DNA of 64,000 nt from NCBI RefSeq assembly GCF_001426265.1, contig NZ_LMDG01000007.1, positions 46,558 to 110,557 of the forward strand. The letters are read 5' to 3'. Source of the DNA: Rhizobium sp. Root1220. GTDB taxonomy: Bacteria > Pseudomonadota > Alphaproteobacteria > Rhizobiales > Rhizobiaceae. Both the position numbers and the translations under genes were made by a program. The notes under the pieces were generated by a model, which did no database searches, was not told where the DNA came from, and was given only the letters and a program-made list of their open reading frames with translations. Of the stretch, positions 9,096 to 18,924 are shown one piece after another (within the stretch, counting starts at the first letter, position 1; the number at the start of each line of letters is the position of its first letter).

Positions 9096-11747
9096 ATGAT
9101 GAATGTTGTAGTGGTGGAATCGCCTGCCAAGGCAAAGACGATCAACAAGTATCTGGGACCCGGATACAAGGTGCTCGCCTCCTTCGGCCACGTTCGCGAT
9201 CTACCTGCCAAGGACGGTTCGGTACTTCCCGACCAGGATTTCGAAATGCTCTGGGAGGTCGACAGCGCCTCGGCCAAGCGCATGAAGGATATCGCCGACG
9301 CGGTGAAATCCTCCGACGGCCTGTTCCTTGCGACCGACCCGGATCGCGAAGGTGAAGCGATTTCATGGCACGTGCTAGACATGCTGAACAAGAAGCGCGT
9401 CCTGAACGGCAAAACCGTCAAACGGGTGGTTTTCAACGCGATCACCAAGAAGGCCGTGCTCGATGCGATGGCCGACCCGCGTGATATCGACGTGCCACTG
9501 GTCGACGCCTACCTTGCGCGACGCGCCCTCGACTACCTCGTCGGCTTCAACCTGTCTCCCGTGCTTTGGCGCAAGCTGCCCGGCGCACGCTCGGCGGGAC
9601 GTGTCCAGTCCGTTGCCCTGCGCCTTGTCTGCGACCGTGAGTCGGAGATCGAACGCTTCATATCCGAAGAATACTGGAACATCTCGGCGCTGCTGAAGAC
9701 GCCGCGCGGTGACGAATTCCAAGCCAAGCTGGTTGCGGCAAATGGCAAGCGGTTGCAGGCGCGTTCGATCGGGAACGGCGACGATGCCGGCAGTCTGAAG
9801 GCCCTGCTTGAAGGCGCTTCCTATGTCGTCGATACGGTCGAGGCAAAGCCCGTAAAACGCAACCCCGGACCACCGTTCACCACCTCCACATTGCAGCAGG
9901 CCGCCTCGTCCAAGCTGGGCTTTTCGGCTTCGCGCACAATGCAGGTCGCACAGAAGCTTTACGAAGGCTTCGACATCGGCGGCGAGACCGTCGGTTTGAT
10001 CACCTATATGAGAACCGACGGCGTACAGATGGCGCCCGAAGCGATCGATGCGGCGCGAGACGCCATTGTCGATCAGTTCGGCCAGCGTTATCTGCCGGAG
10101 AAAGCGCGTTTCTATTCGACCAAGGCCAAGAATGCACAGGAAGCCCACGAGGCGATCCGTCCGACGGATTTCAATCGCTCTCCGGATCGTGTGCGTCAGT
10201 ATCTCGATGCCGACCAGGTCAGGCTTTATGACCTGATCTGGAAGCGCGGCATTGCCAGCCAGATGGCGTCGGCCGAGATCGAGCGCACTACGGCCGAGAT
10301 CACTGCTGACAACAACGGCGAGAAGGCCGGCCTTCGCGCTGTCGGTTCGGTCATTCGCTTCGATGGCTTCATTGCCGCCTACACAGACCAGAAGGAAGAC
10401 GGCGAACAGAGCGACGATGGCGACGAGGATGGCCGCCTGCCGGAGATCAATGCCCGCGAAAACCTTGCCAAGCAGAAGATCAATTCGACACAGCACTTCA
10501 CCGAACCGCCGCCGCGCTATTCGGAAGCCACCCTTATCAAGAAGATGGAAGAACTCGGCATCGGTCGCCCTTCCACTTACGCGGCTACGCTGGCAACACT
10601 GCGTGACCGAGAGTATGTGACAATCGACAAGCGCAAGCTGATCCCGCAAGCCAAGGGCCGACTGGTGACGGCTTTCCTCGAAAGCTTCTTCACCAAGTAC
10701 GTCGAGTACGACTTCACGGCCGATCTGGAGGAGAAGCTCGACCGGATTTCGGCTGGCGAACTGAACTGGAAGCAGGTGCTGCGCGATTTCTGGAAGGATT
10801 TCTTCTCCCAGATCGAAGACACCAAGGAACTGCGCGTCACCAACGTTCTCGACTCGCTCAACGAAGCGCTGGCACCCCTTGTCTTCCCGAAGCGCGAGGA
10901 TGGCGGCGATCCGCGAATCTGTCAGGTTTGCGGCACCGGCAACCTTTCGTTGAAGCTTGGCAAATACGGCGCGTTCGTCGGTTGCTCGAACTATCCTGAG
11001 TGCAATTATACGCGGCAGCTTTCTTCAGAGGGTGGCGCGGAGGCCGACGGCGGAGGCCTCAACGAACCAAAGAACCTGGGCACCGACCCGGTGACTGGCG
11101 AGGAACTGACGCTGCGCTCAGGCCGCTTCGGTCCTTATATCCAGCGCGGCGACGGCAAAGAGGCGAAGCGCGCCTCGTTGCCGAAGGGGTGGAAACCTGA
11201 AGACATCGACTACGAAAAGGCGATGGCGCTGATTTCGCTACCCCGCGATATCGGCAAGCATCCGGAATCAGGCAAGATGATCTCGTCGGGAATCGGGCGC
11301 TACGGACCGTTCCTTTTGCACGACGGCTCATACGCCAATCTCGAGACAGTCGAGGACGTCTTCTCGGTCGGGCTCAACCGTGCGGTGACCGTGATCGCCG
11401 AGAAGGCGAGCAAAGGGCCAGGTGGACGAACGGCTGCTGTTGCGTTGAAGGAACTCGGCGACCATCCGGATGGCGGCGGCGCAATTACCGTGCGCGACGG
11501 CAAATACGGCCCCTACGTCAACTGGGGCAAGGTCAATGCAACGCTGCCGAAGGGCACCGACCCGCAAGGCCTGACCGTCGAGGAGGCACTGGTGCTGATC
11601 GCTGCCAAGGCCGGCAAGCCGCCTGTTGCCAAGGGCAAAGCGAAGCCCAAAGCCAAGGCGGCGGCAACCGACACCAAAGCCACGAAGACGGCGGCAAAAC
11701 CCAAAGCGACGAAAGCCAAGGCGCCCGCGAAATCGAAGAAGAGCTGA
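9096..11747 (+). CDS. topA: DNA topoisomerase I
   Basis: An 883-residue type IA topoisomerase that relaxes negative supercoils. The TOPRIM domain starts at VVVESPAKAKTINKYLG and includes LATDPDREGEAISWH. The active-site tyrosine lies in ITYMRTDGVQ (about residue 307). A C4 zinc finger follows (CQVCGTGNLSLKLGKYGAF ... CSNYPEC, about residues 609-635), then several GRFGPYIQ/GRYGPFLL/GKYGPYVN repeats. The last 50 residues are an Ala/Lys/Pro-rich basic tail. The start is the first of two tandem ATGs. Confidence 0.97.
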   Translation: MMNVVVVESPAKAKTINKYLGPGYKVLASFGHVRDLPAKDGSVLPDQDFEMLWEVDSASAKRMKDIADAVKSSDGLFLATDPDREGEAISWHVLDMLNKKRVLNGKTVKRVVFNAITKKAVLDAMADPRDIDVPLVDAYLARRALDYLVGFNLSPVLWRKLPGARSAGRVQSVALRLVCDRESEIERFISEEYWNISALLKTPRGDEFQAKLVAANGKRLQARSIGNGDDAGSLKALLEGASYVVDTVEAKPVKRNPGPPFTTSTLQQAASSKLGFSASRTMQVAQKLYEGFDIGGETVGLITYMRTDGVQMAPEAIDAARDAIVDQFGQRYLPEKARFYSTKAKNAQEAHEAIRPTDFNRSPDRVRQYLDADQVRLYDLIWKRGIASQMASAEIERTTAEITADNNGEKAGLRAVGSVIRFDGFIAAYTDQKEDGEQSDDGDEDGRLPEINARENLAKQKINSTQHFTEPPPRYSEATLIKKMEELGIGRPSTYAATLATLRDREYVTIDKRKLIPQAKGRLVTAFLESFFTKYVEYDFTADLEEKLDRISAGELNWKQVLRDFWKDFFSQIEDTKELRVTNVLDSLNEALAPLVFPKREDGGDPRICQVCGTGNLSLKLGKYGAFVGCSNYPECNYTRQLSSEGGAEADGGGLNEPKNLGTDPVTGEELTLRSGRFGPYIQRGDGKEAKRASLPKGWKPEDIDYEKAMALISLPRDIGKHPESGKMISSGIGRYGPFLLHDGSYANLETVEDVFSVGLNRAVTVIAEKASKGPGGRTAAVALKELGDHPDGGGAITVRDGKYGPYVNWGKVNATLPKGTDPQGLTVEEALVLIAAKAGKPPVAKGKAKPKAKAAATDTKATKTAAKPKATKAKAPAKSKKS

Positions 11748-11749
11748 GA

Positions 11750-14122
11750 GTGAGCAGGATCCCGCGCGAAAAGACAGGAAGCATGGGCAAGCGTCCCGCC
11801 AAGATCGGGCGTGCCGGCAGCGAGCCTGCTGTCGAGACGCTGATCAGTGCCCATGGCGCCCTGCCGTCACGAGAAGTGATCCTGCGTTTCATCGCCGATC
11901 ACCCGCAGAAGGCCTCGAAGCGCGAACTCGCCAAGGCTTTTGGGCTTAAGGGCGAGAGCCGCGTGGAACTCAAGCACATCCTGCGTGAGCTTGAACAAGA
12001 GGGCATGCTTCAGAAGACGCGCAAATCGCTAATCCGGCCGGGCGCACTGCCACCGGTAACGGTGCTAGATATCACGACGCGCGACAAGGACGGCGAACTG
12101 ATCGGCCGTCCGGCTGAATGGCCGGATGAGCAGGGCGTGGCTCCGGCGGTTGCCATCCGGCAGTCGAGTTCTCCCGCAGGACGCAACGGCAAGGGCAAAG
12201 CGCCCGTTGCGGGCATGGGCGATCGGGTCCTCGCGAAGATCTTCCCGGCTACCGATCGCGGCGGCCCGGCCTACACCGCCCGCATCATCAAGATTCTCGA
12301 CAAGCGCCGCACCGCGAGCATGGGCGTTTTCAAGGAGGCACCGGGTGGTGCCGGACGCCTGCTGCCGATCGAAAGGCGCGGCGAAGAGATGGTGATCGAC
12401 CCGGATTACACGGGCGGCGCCAAGGACGGCGACCTCGTCGAAGTCGAGGTTGCACGCCTTGGCCGCTTCGGGCTTCCGCGTGCCAAGGTCCTGTCGGTCG
12501 TCGGTTCCGTCGGCTCGGAAAAGGCGATCTCTATGATCGCGATCCATGCGCACGGTATCCCGCATGTCTTCCCGCCGGCTGTCGTTGCCGAGGCCGATGA
12601 CGCAAGGCCCGCGACAATGTCACATCGCGAGGACTGGCGCAGCGTTCCGCTTATCACCATCGATCCCGCTGACGCCAAGGACCACGACGATGCGGTCTAT
12701 GCCGAATCAGACCCCTCGCCCGACAATGTCGACGGCGTTATCGTCAACGTCGCGATTGCCGACGTTTCCTACTACGTCCGCCCGAACTCGCCGCTCGACC
12801 GTGAAGCACTGAAGCGCGGCAATTCCGTGTACTTCCCGGACCGGGTCGTACCGATGTTGCCCGAGCGCATTTCGAACGATCTCTGCTCTCTGAGAGAAGG
12901 CCAGGACCGCCCTGCTTTGGCCGTACGCATGGTGTTTTCGAAGGAGGGCCGCAAGATTGGCCACACCTTCCATCGTGTAATGATGAAGAGCGCGGCCAAG
13001 CTTTCCTACCAGCAGGCGCAGGCGGCGATCGACGGACAGCCAGACGACAAGACTGGACCACTGCTCGAACCGATCCTGAAGCCGCTATGGCACGCCTACA
13101 AGGTGATGACGCGCGGCCGCGAACGGCGTCAGCCGCTCGAACTCGACATGCCGGAGCGCAAGATCCTGTTGAAGCCGGACGGCACAGTCGACCGTGTCTT
13201 CGTGCCACCACGTCTCGACGCGCACAAGCTGATCGAGGAGATGATGATCCAGGCAAACGTTTCGGCAGCCGAAACGCTGGAGAAGAAGAAGCAGCCACTG
13301 ATCTACCGTATCCATGACGGGCCGACACTCGCCAAGCAGGAGATCCTGCGCGAGTTTTTGGCCACGCTTGGTATTTCCTTGGCCAAGGGCGGTAATATGC
13401 GCTCCAACAATTTCAACATCATTCTCGAGAAGGCGCAGGATACCCCGCATCAGACGATGGTCAACGAGATGGTGCTGCGCTCGCAGAGCCAAGCGATCTA
13501 CAGCCCGGAAAACATCGGGCACTTTGGCCTGAACCTGATGAAATACGCGCACTTCACCTCGCCGATCCGTCGCTACGCCGATCTGATTGTCCATCGTGCG
13601 CTCGTCGGGTCGCTCGGCTTCGGCGAAGGTGGCATTAACCCTGATGAGGAAGCGACGCTGGATGATATCGCTGCCGAGATCTCTACCTTCGAACGCCGCG
13701 CCATGGCTGCCGAGCGCGAGACCGTGGATCGACTGATAGCCCACCATCTGGCTGGTCGAGTCGGCGAGGAATTCGCAGGACGCGTGTCAGGTGTGACGAA
13801 ATCGGGACTATTTGTCGCCCTGCCGGACTATGGAGCCGACGGCTTCGTTCCTATATCTACGCTCGGAACGGACTACTTCATCTATGATGAGGCGCATCAA
13901 GCGTTGTCGGGGGAAAAGACCGGCCTCGGCTACCGACTGGGCGACGGCGTCACTGTCAAGCTCGCGGAAGCCATTCCGCTCGCCGGCGCGCTTCGCTTCG
14001 AGATGATCAGCGAAGGGCGGAAGATGCCGACCGCTGTACGTTCGTTCCACAAGGCGGGCCGGCGCGATGCAAACGCGGCGCGCAAAAAGGCCGGAACAAG
14101 GCCGCCAAGAGGGCGGCGATAG
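11750..14122 (+). CDS. rnr: ribonuclease R
   Basis: A 790-residue 3'-5' exoribonuclease. An N-terminal winged-helix region (SREVILRFIADHPQKASKRELAKAF) is followed by cold-shock domains, the RNB catalytic domain with IDPADAKDHDDAVYAE (metal-binding aspartates, about residue 305), and an S1 domain near residue 680 (GRVSGVTKSGLFVALPDYG). The tail is Arg/Lys-rich. The given start is a GTG three bases after topA. An internal ATG at 11783 has a better ribosome site (AGGAAG) and may be the true start. Confidence 0.95.
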   Translation: MSRIPREKTGSMGKRPAKIGRAGSEPAVETLISAHGALPSREVILRFIADHPQKASKRELAKAFGLKGESRVELKHILRELEQEGMLQKTRKSLIRPGALPPVTVLDITTRDKDGELIGRPAEWPDEQGVAPAVAIRQSSSPAGRNGKGKAPVAGMGDRVLAKIFPATDRGGPAYTARIIKILDKRRTASMGVFKEAPGGAGRLLPIERRGEEMVIDPDYTGGAKDGDLVEVEVARLGRFGLPRAKVLSVVGSVGSEKAISMIAIHAHGIPHVFPPAVVAEADDARPATMSHREDWRSVPLITIDPADAKDHDDAVYAESDPSPDNVDGVIVNVAIADVSYYVRPNSPLDREALKRGNSVYFPDRVVPMLPERISNDLCSLREGQDRPALAVRMVFSKEGRKIGHTFHRVMMKSAAKLSYQQAQAAIDGQPDDKTGPLLEPILKPLWHAYKVMTRGRERRQPLELDMPERKILLKPDGTVDRVFVPPRLDAHKLIEEMMIQANVSAAETLEKKKQPLIYRIHDGPTLAKQEILREFLATLGISLAKGGNMRSNNFNIILEKAQDTPHQTMVNEMVLRSQSQAIYSPENIGHFGLNLMKYAHFTSPIRRYADLIVHRALVGSLGFGEGGINPDEEATLDDIAAEISTFERRAMAAERETVDRLIAHHLAGRVGEEFAGRVSGVTKSGLFVALPDYGADGFVPISTLGTDYFIYDEAHQALSGEKTGLGYRLGDGVTVKLAEAIPLAGALRFEMISEGRKMPTAVRSFHKAGRRDANAARKKAGTRPPRGRR

Positions 14123-14152
14123 GCGTGTAGGGCGCCGGAAAAGGAAACGACC

Positions 14153-14605
14153 ATGACCACCCCAAGCGACCTGACCATCCAATACGGAGGAAGCGAAGAG
14201 GTGGAACGTCCGCTCGGCCGTTCTATTGGTCGCGGCATGCTCAACCGCTGCCCCGCCTGCGGTAGAGGCAAGCTTTTTCGTCGGTTCCTGAAGCCGGTCG
14301 ACAATTGCGCCGCCTGCGGCGAGGCTATGCATCATCATCGCTCCGACGATCTTCCGCCGTATCTGACGATCGTGGTCATCGGCCACATTATCATCGCCGG
14401 CTACATGATGACTGATCTCGTCTGGCCGATGCCGCTTTGGCTCACCTTCACGATCTGGGCGCCGATCACACTACTGGCCACCCTGCTAGTCATCCAGCCG
14501 ATCAAGGGCGGCGTTATCGGCCTGCAATGGGCGATGAAGATGCACGGCTTCGGGGGACACAGCGGCGATCACGACGAGTATGAAATCCCCGGTCGCCGAC
14601 GTTAG
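14153..14605 (+). CDS. DUF983 family membrane protein
   Basis: A 150-residue protein. Two CxxC pairs (NRCPACGRG and DNCAACGEA) form a zinc-ribbon-like N-terminal domain, followed by HHHRSDDLPPYLTI and two transmembrane segments (about residues 67-85 and 92-112). This arrangement defines the DUF983 family of alphaproteobacteria; function is unknown. It follows rnr by 30 bases and is probably in the topA-rnr transcript. Confidence 0.9.
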   Translation: MTTPSDLTIQYGGSEEVERPLGRSIGRGMLNRCPACGRGKLFRRFLKPVDNCAACGEAMHHHRSDDLPPYLTIVVIGHIIIAGYMMTDLVWPMPLWLTFTIWAPITLLATLLVIQPIKGGVIGLQWAMKMHGFGGHSGDHDEYEIPGRRR

Positions 14606-14660
14606 GCGATCCTTCACCATCACGACACATTTCGCGTGTAGTGGGCAACGCTCAAATGCG

Positions 14661-14685
14661 CCGCGGCTCTTGCGTCCGCGGCGAT
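14661..14685. other. perfect inverted repeat in the gap before the MFS gene
   Basis: An 8-base arm CGCCGCGG pairs with CCGCGGCG across a 9-base loop. It lies 55 bases after the DUF983 stop. There is no run of T on either side, so it could be a weak terminator or a processing hairpin. The rest of the 260-base gap shows no gene. Confidence 0.4.
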
Positions 14686-14867
14686 ACGTCCGATTGCGTT
14701 TCAATGGTAAGCTTTATTGATAGAACCTATCCAAAAACATTCAGGTTATTGCAGCCAGCGCCTTTCATCTTGTAAAGCACACCCGTCACTTGGATTTGGC
14801 ACGTCTGTGCCTTTCTATGTGCTTCGCGGCAGCGATTCTTAGCAGTATGTCTCTAAGGGATGGGTAT

Positions 14868-16052
14868 ATGTCTCAGCCGCGAAACGGCACACCAGGCGAT
14901 GTCGAGGAAATCCATTGGCCTTCACTGGTGGCAGCCGTCTCGTCCATTTCGGCCGTCGGCATAGCAATTGGCCTCGGGCTTCCGCTTCTCAGCATCATTC
15001 TCGAAAAGCGCGGCATTCCATCCACCCTCATCGGCCTCAACACGGCCATGGCTGGCGTTGCGGCAATGGTCGCCGCACCGATCACCACAAAGCTGGCGCA
15101 CCGGTTTGGCGTCGCGCAAACCATGATCTGGGCGGTGGTGATTTCGGCGCTGAGCGCGCTCTGTTTCTACTACGCCCAAGACTTCTGGATGTGGTTTCCG
15201 TTGCGCTTCGCCTTCCACGGCGCCACGACGACCTTGTTCATCCTCTCGGAGTTCTGGATCAATGCCGCCTCGCCGCCTTCCAAGCGCGGATTCGTACTCG
15301 GTATCTATGCGACGGTGCTGTCGCTTGGCTTTGCCGCCGGGCCCCTGCTGTTTTCGGTCCTCGGCAGCGACGGCATCCTTCCCTTCGCTGTAGGCGCCTG
15401 CGCGATCCTCCTTGCAGCCGTCCCGATCTTTATCGCCCGCTATGAGAGTCCTGTCTTGGAGGAGAAGCCGGAGTTGCATTTCATGCGCTACGTTTTCCTC
15501 GTGCCGAGCGCAACAGCGGCTGTTTTCATCTTCGGCGCGGTGGAAGCGGGCGGTCTGGCGCTGTTTCCGATCTATGCCGTGCGCGCATCCTTCACCGAAT
15601 CGCAAGCCGCCCTGCTGCTGACGGTGATGGGAATCGGCAACATGATCTTTCAGATCCCTGTCGGTCTGCTTTCCGACCGCATGAAAGACAAACGTCCGCT
15701 GCTGGCCGGAATGGCCTTCATGGGCCTCATTGGCTCCTTGATGCTGCCGTTCCTTGTCCATAGCTGGGTGATGATGGCAGGGGTGTTGCTGTTCTGGGGC
15801 GGCTGCGTGGCCGGACTGTACACGGTCGGGCTCAGCCACCTCGGTTCACGGTTGACTGGCTCCGACCTTGCGGCGGCCAACGCAGCTTTCGTTTTCTGTT
15901 ATGCAGTCGGCACGGTCGCTGGACCACAAGTCATCGGCGCCGCCATCGATGTCGCCGGAAACAACGGTTTTGCGTGGGCCATCGCCGGCTTCTTCGGGCT
16001 TTATGCCCTGCTTTCCGCCGCAAGGTTGCTTTTCATTCGAAAGCGGACTTGA
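14868..16052 (+). CDS. MFS transporter, YcaD-like
   Basis: A 394-residue protein with 12 hydrophobic segments typical of the major facilitator superfamily. It lacks sequence that would define the substrate. The N-half carries the RFAFHGATTTLFILSEFWINAASPPSKRGFVLGIYA segment seen in YcaD/UMF-type transporters, and the C-half carries the loop VGLLSDRMKDKRPLL, the A-like motif between TM8 and TM9. I placed the start at 14868 (MSQPRNG), preceded by GGGATGGG; a longer frame from 14790 adds 26 residues that look non-native. Confidence 0.85.
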   Translation: MSQPRNGTPGDVEEIHWPSLVAAVSSISAVGIAIGLGLPLLSIILEKRGIPSTLIGLNTAMAGVAAMVAAPITTKLAHRFGVAQTMIWAVVISALSALCFYYAQDFWMWFPLRFAFHGATTTLFILSEFWINAASPPSKRGFVLGIYATVLSLGFAAGPLLFSVLGSDGILPFAVGACAILLAAVPIFIARYESPVLEEKPELHFMRYVFLVPSATAAVFIFGAVEAGGLALFPIYAVRASFTESQAALLLTVMGIGNMIFQIPVGLLSDRMKDKRPLLAGMAFMGLIGSLMLPFLVHSWVMMAGVLLFWGGCVAGLYTVGLSHLGSRLTGSDLAAANAAFVFCYAVGTVAGPQVIGAAIDVAGNNGFAWAIAGFFGLYALLSAARLLFIRKRT

Positions 16053-16145
16053 CATTTCGGGCTAGATTCGTAGTTTCGCGCCAGAATTGGCCGTGGAGCC
16101 CATCCGGCATTTGACGGCATTCATTTTTTTAAAGGCAGGACGACC

Positions 16146-16313
16146 ATGGCCAAGGCTACAACAATCAAGATCAAGCTGCTGTCGACAGCCGACACAGGTT
16201 CTTTCTACGTCACGACGAAGAACAGCCGTACGATGACGGACAAGATGACGAAGACCAAGTATGACCCGATTGCTCGCAAGCATGTCGAGTTCAAGGAAAC
16301 CAAGATCAAGTAA
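16146..16313 (+). CDS. rpmG: 50S ribosomal protein L33
   Basis: A 55-residue ribosomal protein beginning [20 protein letters not shown] and ending [10 protein letters not shown]. The conserved core [22 protein letters not shown] is recognisable. It has no cysteines, so it is the zinc-independent form. The gene is monocistronic, with a strong terminator about 20 bases after the stop. It was too short for a routine long-ORF screen. Confidence 0.95.
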   Translation: MAKATTIKIKLLSTADTGSFYVTTKNSRTMTDKMTKTKYDPIARKHVEFKETKIK

Positions 16314-16334
16314 TCACTTGATCTGACGTTCTTC

Positions 16335-16375
16335 AAAAAAGGCGCGCGCCCAACGGCTGCGTGCCTTTTCTTTTG
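16335..16375 (+). terminator. rpmG rho-independent terminator
   Basis: The stem AAAAGGCGCGC (16337-16347) pairs with GCGTGCCTTTT (16359-16369) through one G-T pair, and is followed by CTTTTG. It begins 23 bases after the rpmG stop. Confidence 0.85.
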
Positions 16376-16407
16376 TCCGTATCGCAGTCCGTGCCAAGCA
16401 CAAAATA

Positions 16408-16597
16408 GAAACGCCGCCCTGCCCGAACACACGGAGAGGACGGCGTTTTCACGAAAGGGGGTCGACCAGCAAGCAACGCGGCACGAGGAACCGCTGGTGT
16501 TGCGTACCAGCCGACCGACCCCACGACCCAGGAGATGCGGCGGACCTGAGCATCATGGGGTATCCTGGACTCCACGACGGGAGCTTTTTCTCTTGTG
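16408..16597 (-). ncRNA. candidate structured small RNA
   Basis: On the minus strand this stretch forms several nested helices and ends in a rho-independent terminator. The hairpins include CCCCA ... TGGGG with an inner CAGG ... CCTG, and a long arm GGGGTCG ... CGACCCC with inner GCAAC ... GTTGC and GCGG ... CCGC. The terminator stem (about 16409-16419 with 16437-16447) is followed on the minus strand by TTTCTATTTT. A possible promoter upstream has TTGATT and AATTAT with an 18-base spacer, giving a start near 16597. No open frame fits. I could not match it to 6S, SRP or another named RNA. Confidence 0.5.
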
Positions 16598-17029
16598 TGC
16601 CGATAATTGCCGTGAACGCGGAAGAAAATCAACAAATTCTTAAGGGTTAGATTTCCTAGCTTGATTTCATGGTTAAAAGTACGGCTTTGGGACAGTTTTT
16701 ATAGTCTCGAGTCGATCTTTCCGGCAAGAACAGGGTGCAAAGCCATAAAGAACACCGCCAATATAGGCCAATAGTATTAGCATTCGTGGGCGACGTATCA
16801 AGATCGTGCCTGCAGCACCTCAGGCAAAACCTGTCAAAATATGATTGTTCATCATGTTTTTGCTGTTACAGCGACCTTGCGTGCTTGGACTAACGTCCGG
16901 AAATCATCGTCATTCCAACGTGGCAACAGAGCCGTCTTCCATCCTACTTGCAGCAGCATCTTGCAGTATAGCGATAAGGACTGGCGACATACCTGTGCAT
17001 GAGCGAGACGTTGGCTGGCCAGCCGTGCC
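16598..17029. other. intergenic region without a recognisable gene
   Basis: The gap between the candidate RNA and the end of pleD is AT-richer than its surroundings. Short frames exist on both strands but none has a ribosome site or a recognisable protein. Apart from the presumed promoter of the small RNA at its left end, I see nothing in it. Confidence 0.5.
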
Positions 17030-18400
17030 TCAAGCGACGGCAACCACGCGATTGCGGCCGCCATTTTTGGCTTCGTAAAGCGCGACGTCGGCCTGCTTCA
17101 TCAGTTGGCCGGGGGTGATGACCGACGCGATGCGTGACGAGATGCCGAAGGACGCCGTTACGCTCAACTCCTGGCCTGACGACTTCAGCTTGAACGGCGC
17201 CGTTTCAACGGCTGCGCGCAACCGTTCTGCGACTGCCGCCGCGACTTCAGGCGACGTATCAGGCATGATGACCACAAACTCTTCGCCGCCGTAACGGCAT
17301 GCAAGGTCGGCGCCGCGGACCGTCGATCGAATACGACTTGCGAACTCTTTCAGAACATCATCTCCGGCATCGTGCCCGTAGGTATCGTTGACCTGCTTGA
17401 ACCGGTCGATGTCGGTGATCAGCACGGAAAGGGGACGTCCGCGGGCCATCGAGCGGTTGAACAGCGTACTCAGATGGTTGTCGAGATAACGGCGGTTGTT
17501 GAGCCCCGTCAGCGGGTCGGTGACAGCAAGCTCGATCGTATGCTTCACGCTTGCGCGCAGGCGATCGTTATAGCGCTTGCGCCGCATCTGGGTGAGGCTG
17601 CGTGCGACAAGTTCATTCGGATCCACCGGCCGGACGATGTAGTCGTTTACCCCAAGTTCGAGCGCGCGGATGACCATATCGTCGTCGCCCTGCTCTGTTA
17701 TGATCAGGATCGGCAGAAAGCGTGTGCGGTCCAGCGACCGAAGTTGCGAGCATAGCCGCAGCGGATCGTAATCTTCGAAGTTAGCGTTGACGATCACCAG
17801 TTCAAAGGGGTTCTCGGACGCTTCGAAAATAGCCGCTTGCGGATCGGAGATTGCCGAGACATCAGCGATCGGCTTCAGTGCCCTGATGATGCGCTCCTGC
17901 GAATTCGCGCGTCCATCGACGAGCAGGACCTGACCGGTATCATCGGTGGCCCCTTCGCCCGCACGCAGGAGTTCGTCGATACCCATGGTATGCGCCGTCT
18001 CGGCTCGAATGCGCAGTTCGTCACTGAGCGTCTTCAGGCGGAGAAGGCTTTTGACCCGCGATATCAACTGCAGATCATTTACCGGCTTGGTCAGGAAATC
18101 GTCGGCTCCGGCCTTAAGCCCGCGGACGCGATCCGCTGGCTGATCCAGGGCAGTCACCATGACAACGGGGATATGCGACGTCCTGGGACTGGCCTTCAGC
18201 CGCTCGCACACTTCAAAACCGTCAATGCCCGGCATCATGATGTCAAGCAGCACGAGATCGACCTGGTTCCGCTCGCATATTGCCAGCGCCTGATAGCCGT
18301 CGGCAGCTGTCATGACCTCGAAATATTCGGCGATCAACCGCGCCTCGAGGAGCTTCACGTTGGCCGGGATGTCATCAACCACCAGAATTCGCGCAGTCAT
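17030..18400 (-). CDS. pleD: response regulator / diguanylate cyclase PleD
   Basis: A 456-residue protein with two receiver domains and a GGDEF output domain that makes cyclic di-GMP. The first receiver has VVDDIPAN and the phospho-acceptor in LLDIMMPGIDG (Asp about residue 53) with conserved K in LTKPV. The second receiver lacks the phospho-Asp context (VIVNANFEDYD) and serves as an adaptor. The C-terminal cyclase domain has the active motif RYGGEEFVV and a preceding RGAD inhibitory I-site. Together with divK just upstream this is the standard alphaproteobacterial polar development module. Confidence 0.96.
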   Translation of the reverse strand: MTARILVVDDIPANVKLLEARLIAEYFEVMTAADGYQALAICERNQVDLVLLDIMMPGIDGFEVCERLKASPRTSHIPVVMVTALDQPADRVRGLKAGADDFLTKPVNDLQLISRVKSLLRLKTLSDELRIRAETAHTMGIDELLRAGEGATDDTGQVLLVDGRANSQERIIRALKPIADVSAISDPQAAIFEASENPFELVIVNANFEDYDPLRLCSQLRSLDRTRFLPILIITEQGDDDMVIRALELGVNDYIVRPVDPNELVARSLTQMRRKRYNDRLRASVKHTIELAVTDPLTGLNNRRYLDNHLSTLFNRSMARGRPLSVLITDIDRFKQVNDTYGHDAGDDVLKEFASRIRSTVRGADLACRYGGEEFVVIMPDTSPEVAAAVAERLRAAVETAPFKLKSSGQELSVTASFGISSRIASVITPGQLMKQADVALYEAKNGGRNRVVAVA

Positions 18401-18421
18401 GGGCTTCTTTCTGCTGATACG

Positions 18422-18793
18422 TCAGGCATCGCCGAGGTAAGTCTTGATCGTCTCGATGAACTTCGGGACGGAAATGGGCTTCGAGACATAGGCCTCGCAT
18501 CCGCCCTGGCGGATGCGCTCTTCGTCGCCCTTCATCGCAAAGGCCGTGACAGCGATCACCGGGATGACATGCAGATCATCGTCCTCCTTCAGCCATTTGG
18601 TGACTTCGAGGCCGGAAACCTCCGGTAGCTGAATATCCATCAGGATCAGATCAGGGCGATGCTTGCGCGCAAGCTCCAGCGCTTCCATGCCGTTTCGGGT
18701 CTGAATAGTCGTATATCCGGACGCCTCGATAAGGTCGCGAAAGAGCTTCATGTTGAGCTCGTTATCTTCTACAATCATCACCTGTTTGGGCAT
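18422..18793 (-). CDS. divK: single-domain response regulator DivK
   Basis: A 123-residue stand-alone receiver. It has the acidic pocket [13 protein letters not shown], the phospho-acceptor [15 protein letters not shown] (Asp about residue 53), the switch Thr in [12 protein letters not shown] and Lys in YVSKPISV. In alphaproteobacteria DivK links PleC/DivJ to the CckA-CtrA pathway. The start at 18793 ([11 protein letters not shown]) fits family length. It lies 21 bases upstream of pleD, consistent with a divK-pleD operon. Confidence 0.96.
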   Translation of the reverse strand: MPKQVMIVEDNELNMKLFRDLIEASGYTTIQTRNGMEALELARKHRPDLILMDIQLPEVSGLEVTKWLKEDDDLHVIPVIAVTAFAMKGDEERIRQGGCEAYVSKPISVPKFIETIKTYLGDA

Positions 18794-18924
18794 GACACGC
18801 GTCCTACGTCCGTTCCGGCAACCGTTCGTCCGCATGAGAAAGACATGCGAGCACACGGCTCCATGAAACCGATAGAAGCACGCTATCGGTATTTGGTTGA
18901 AAAATAGGTAACTTACCCCGCGAA

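Noticed and set aside
16408..16597. 6S RNA or SRP RNA as identity of the structured RNA
   Set aside because: There is no closing 5'-3' helix with a central bubble as in 6S, and no GGAAGGAAGCAG-type SRP tetraloop region.
16845..17078. 77-codon plus-strand frame in the rpmG-pleD gap
   Set aside because: No ribosome site, unusual composition, and it runs into the conserved 3' end of pleD.
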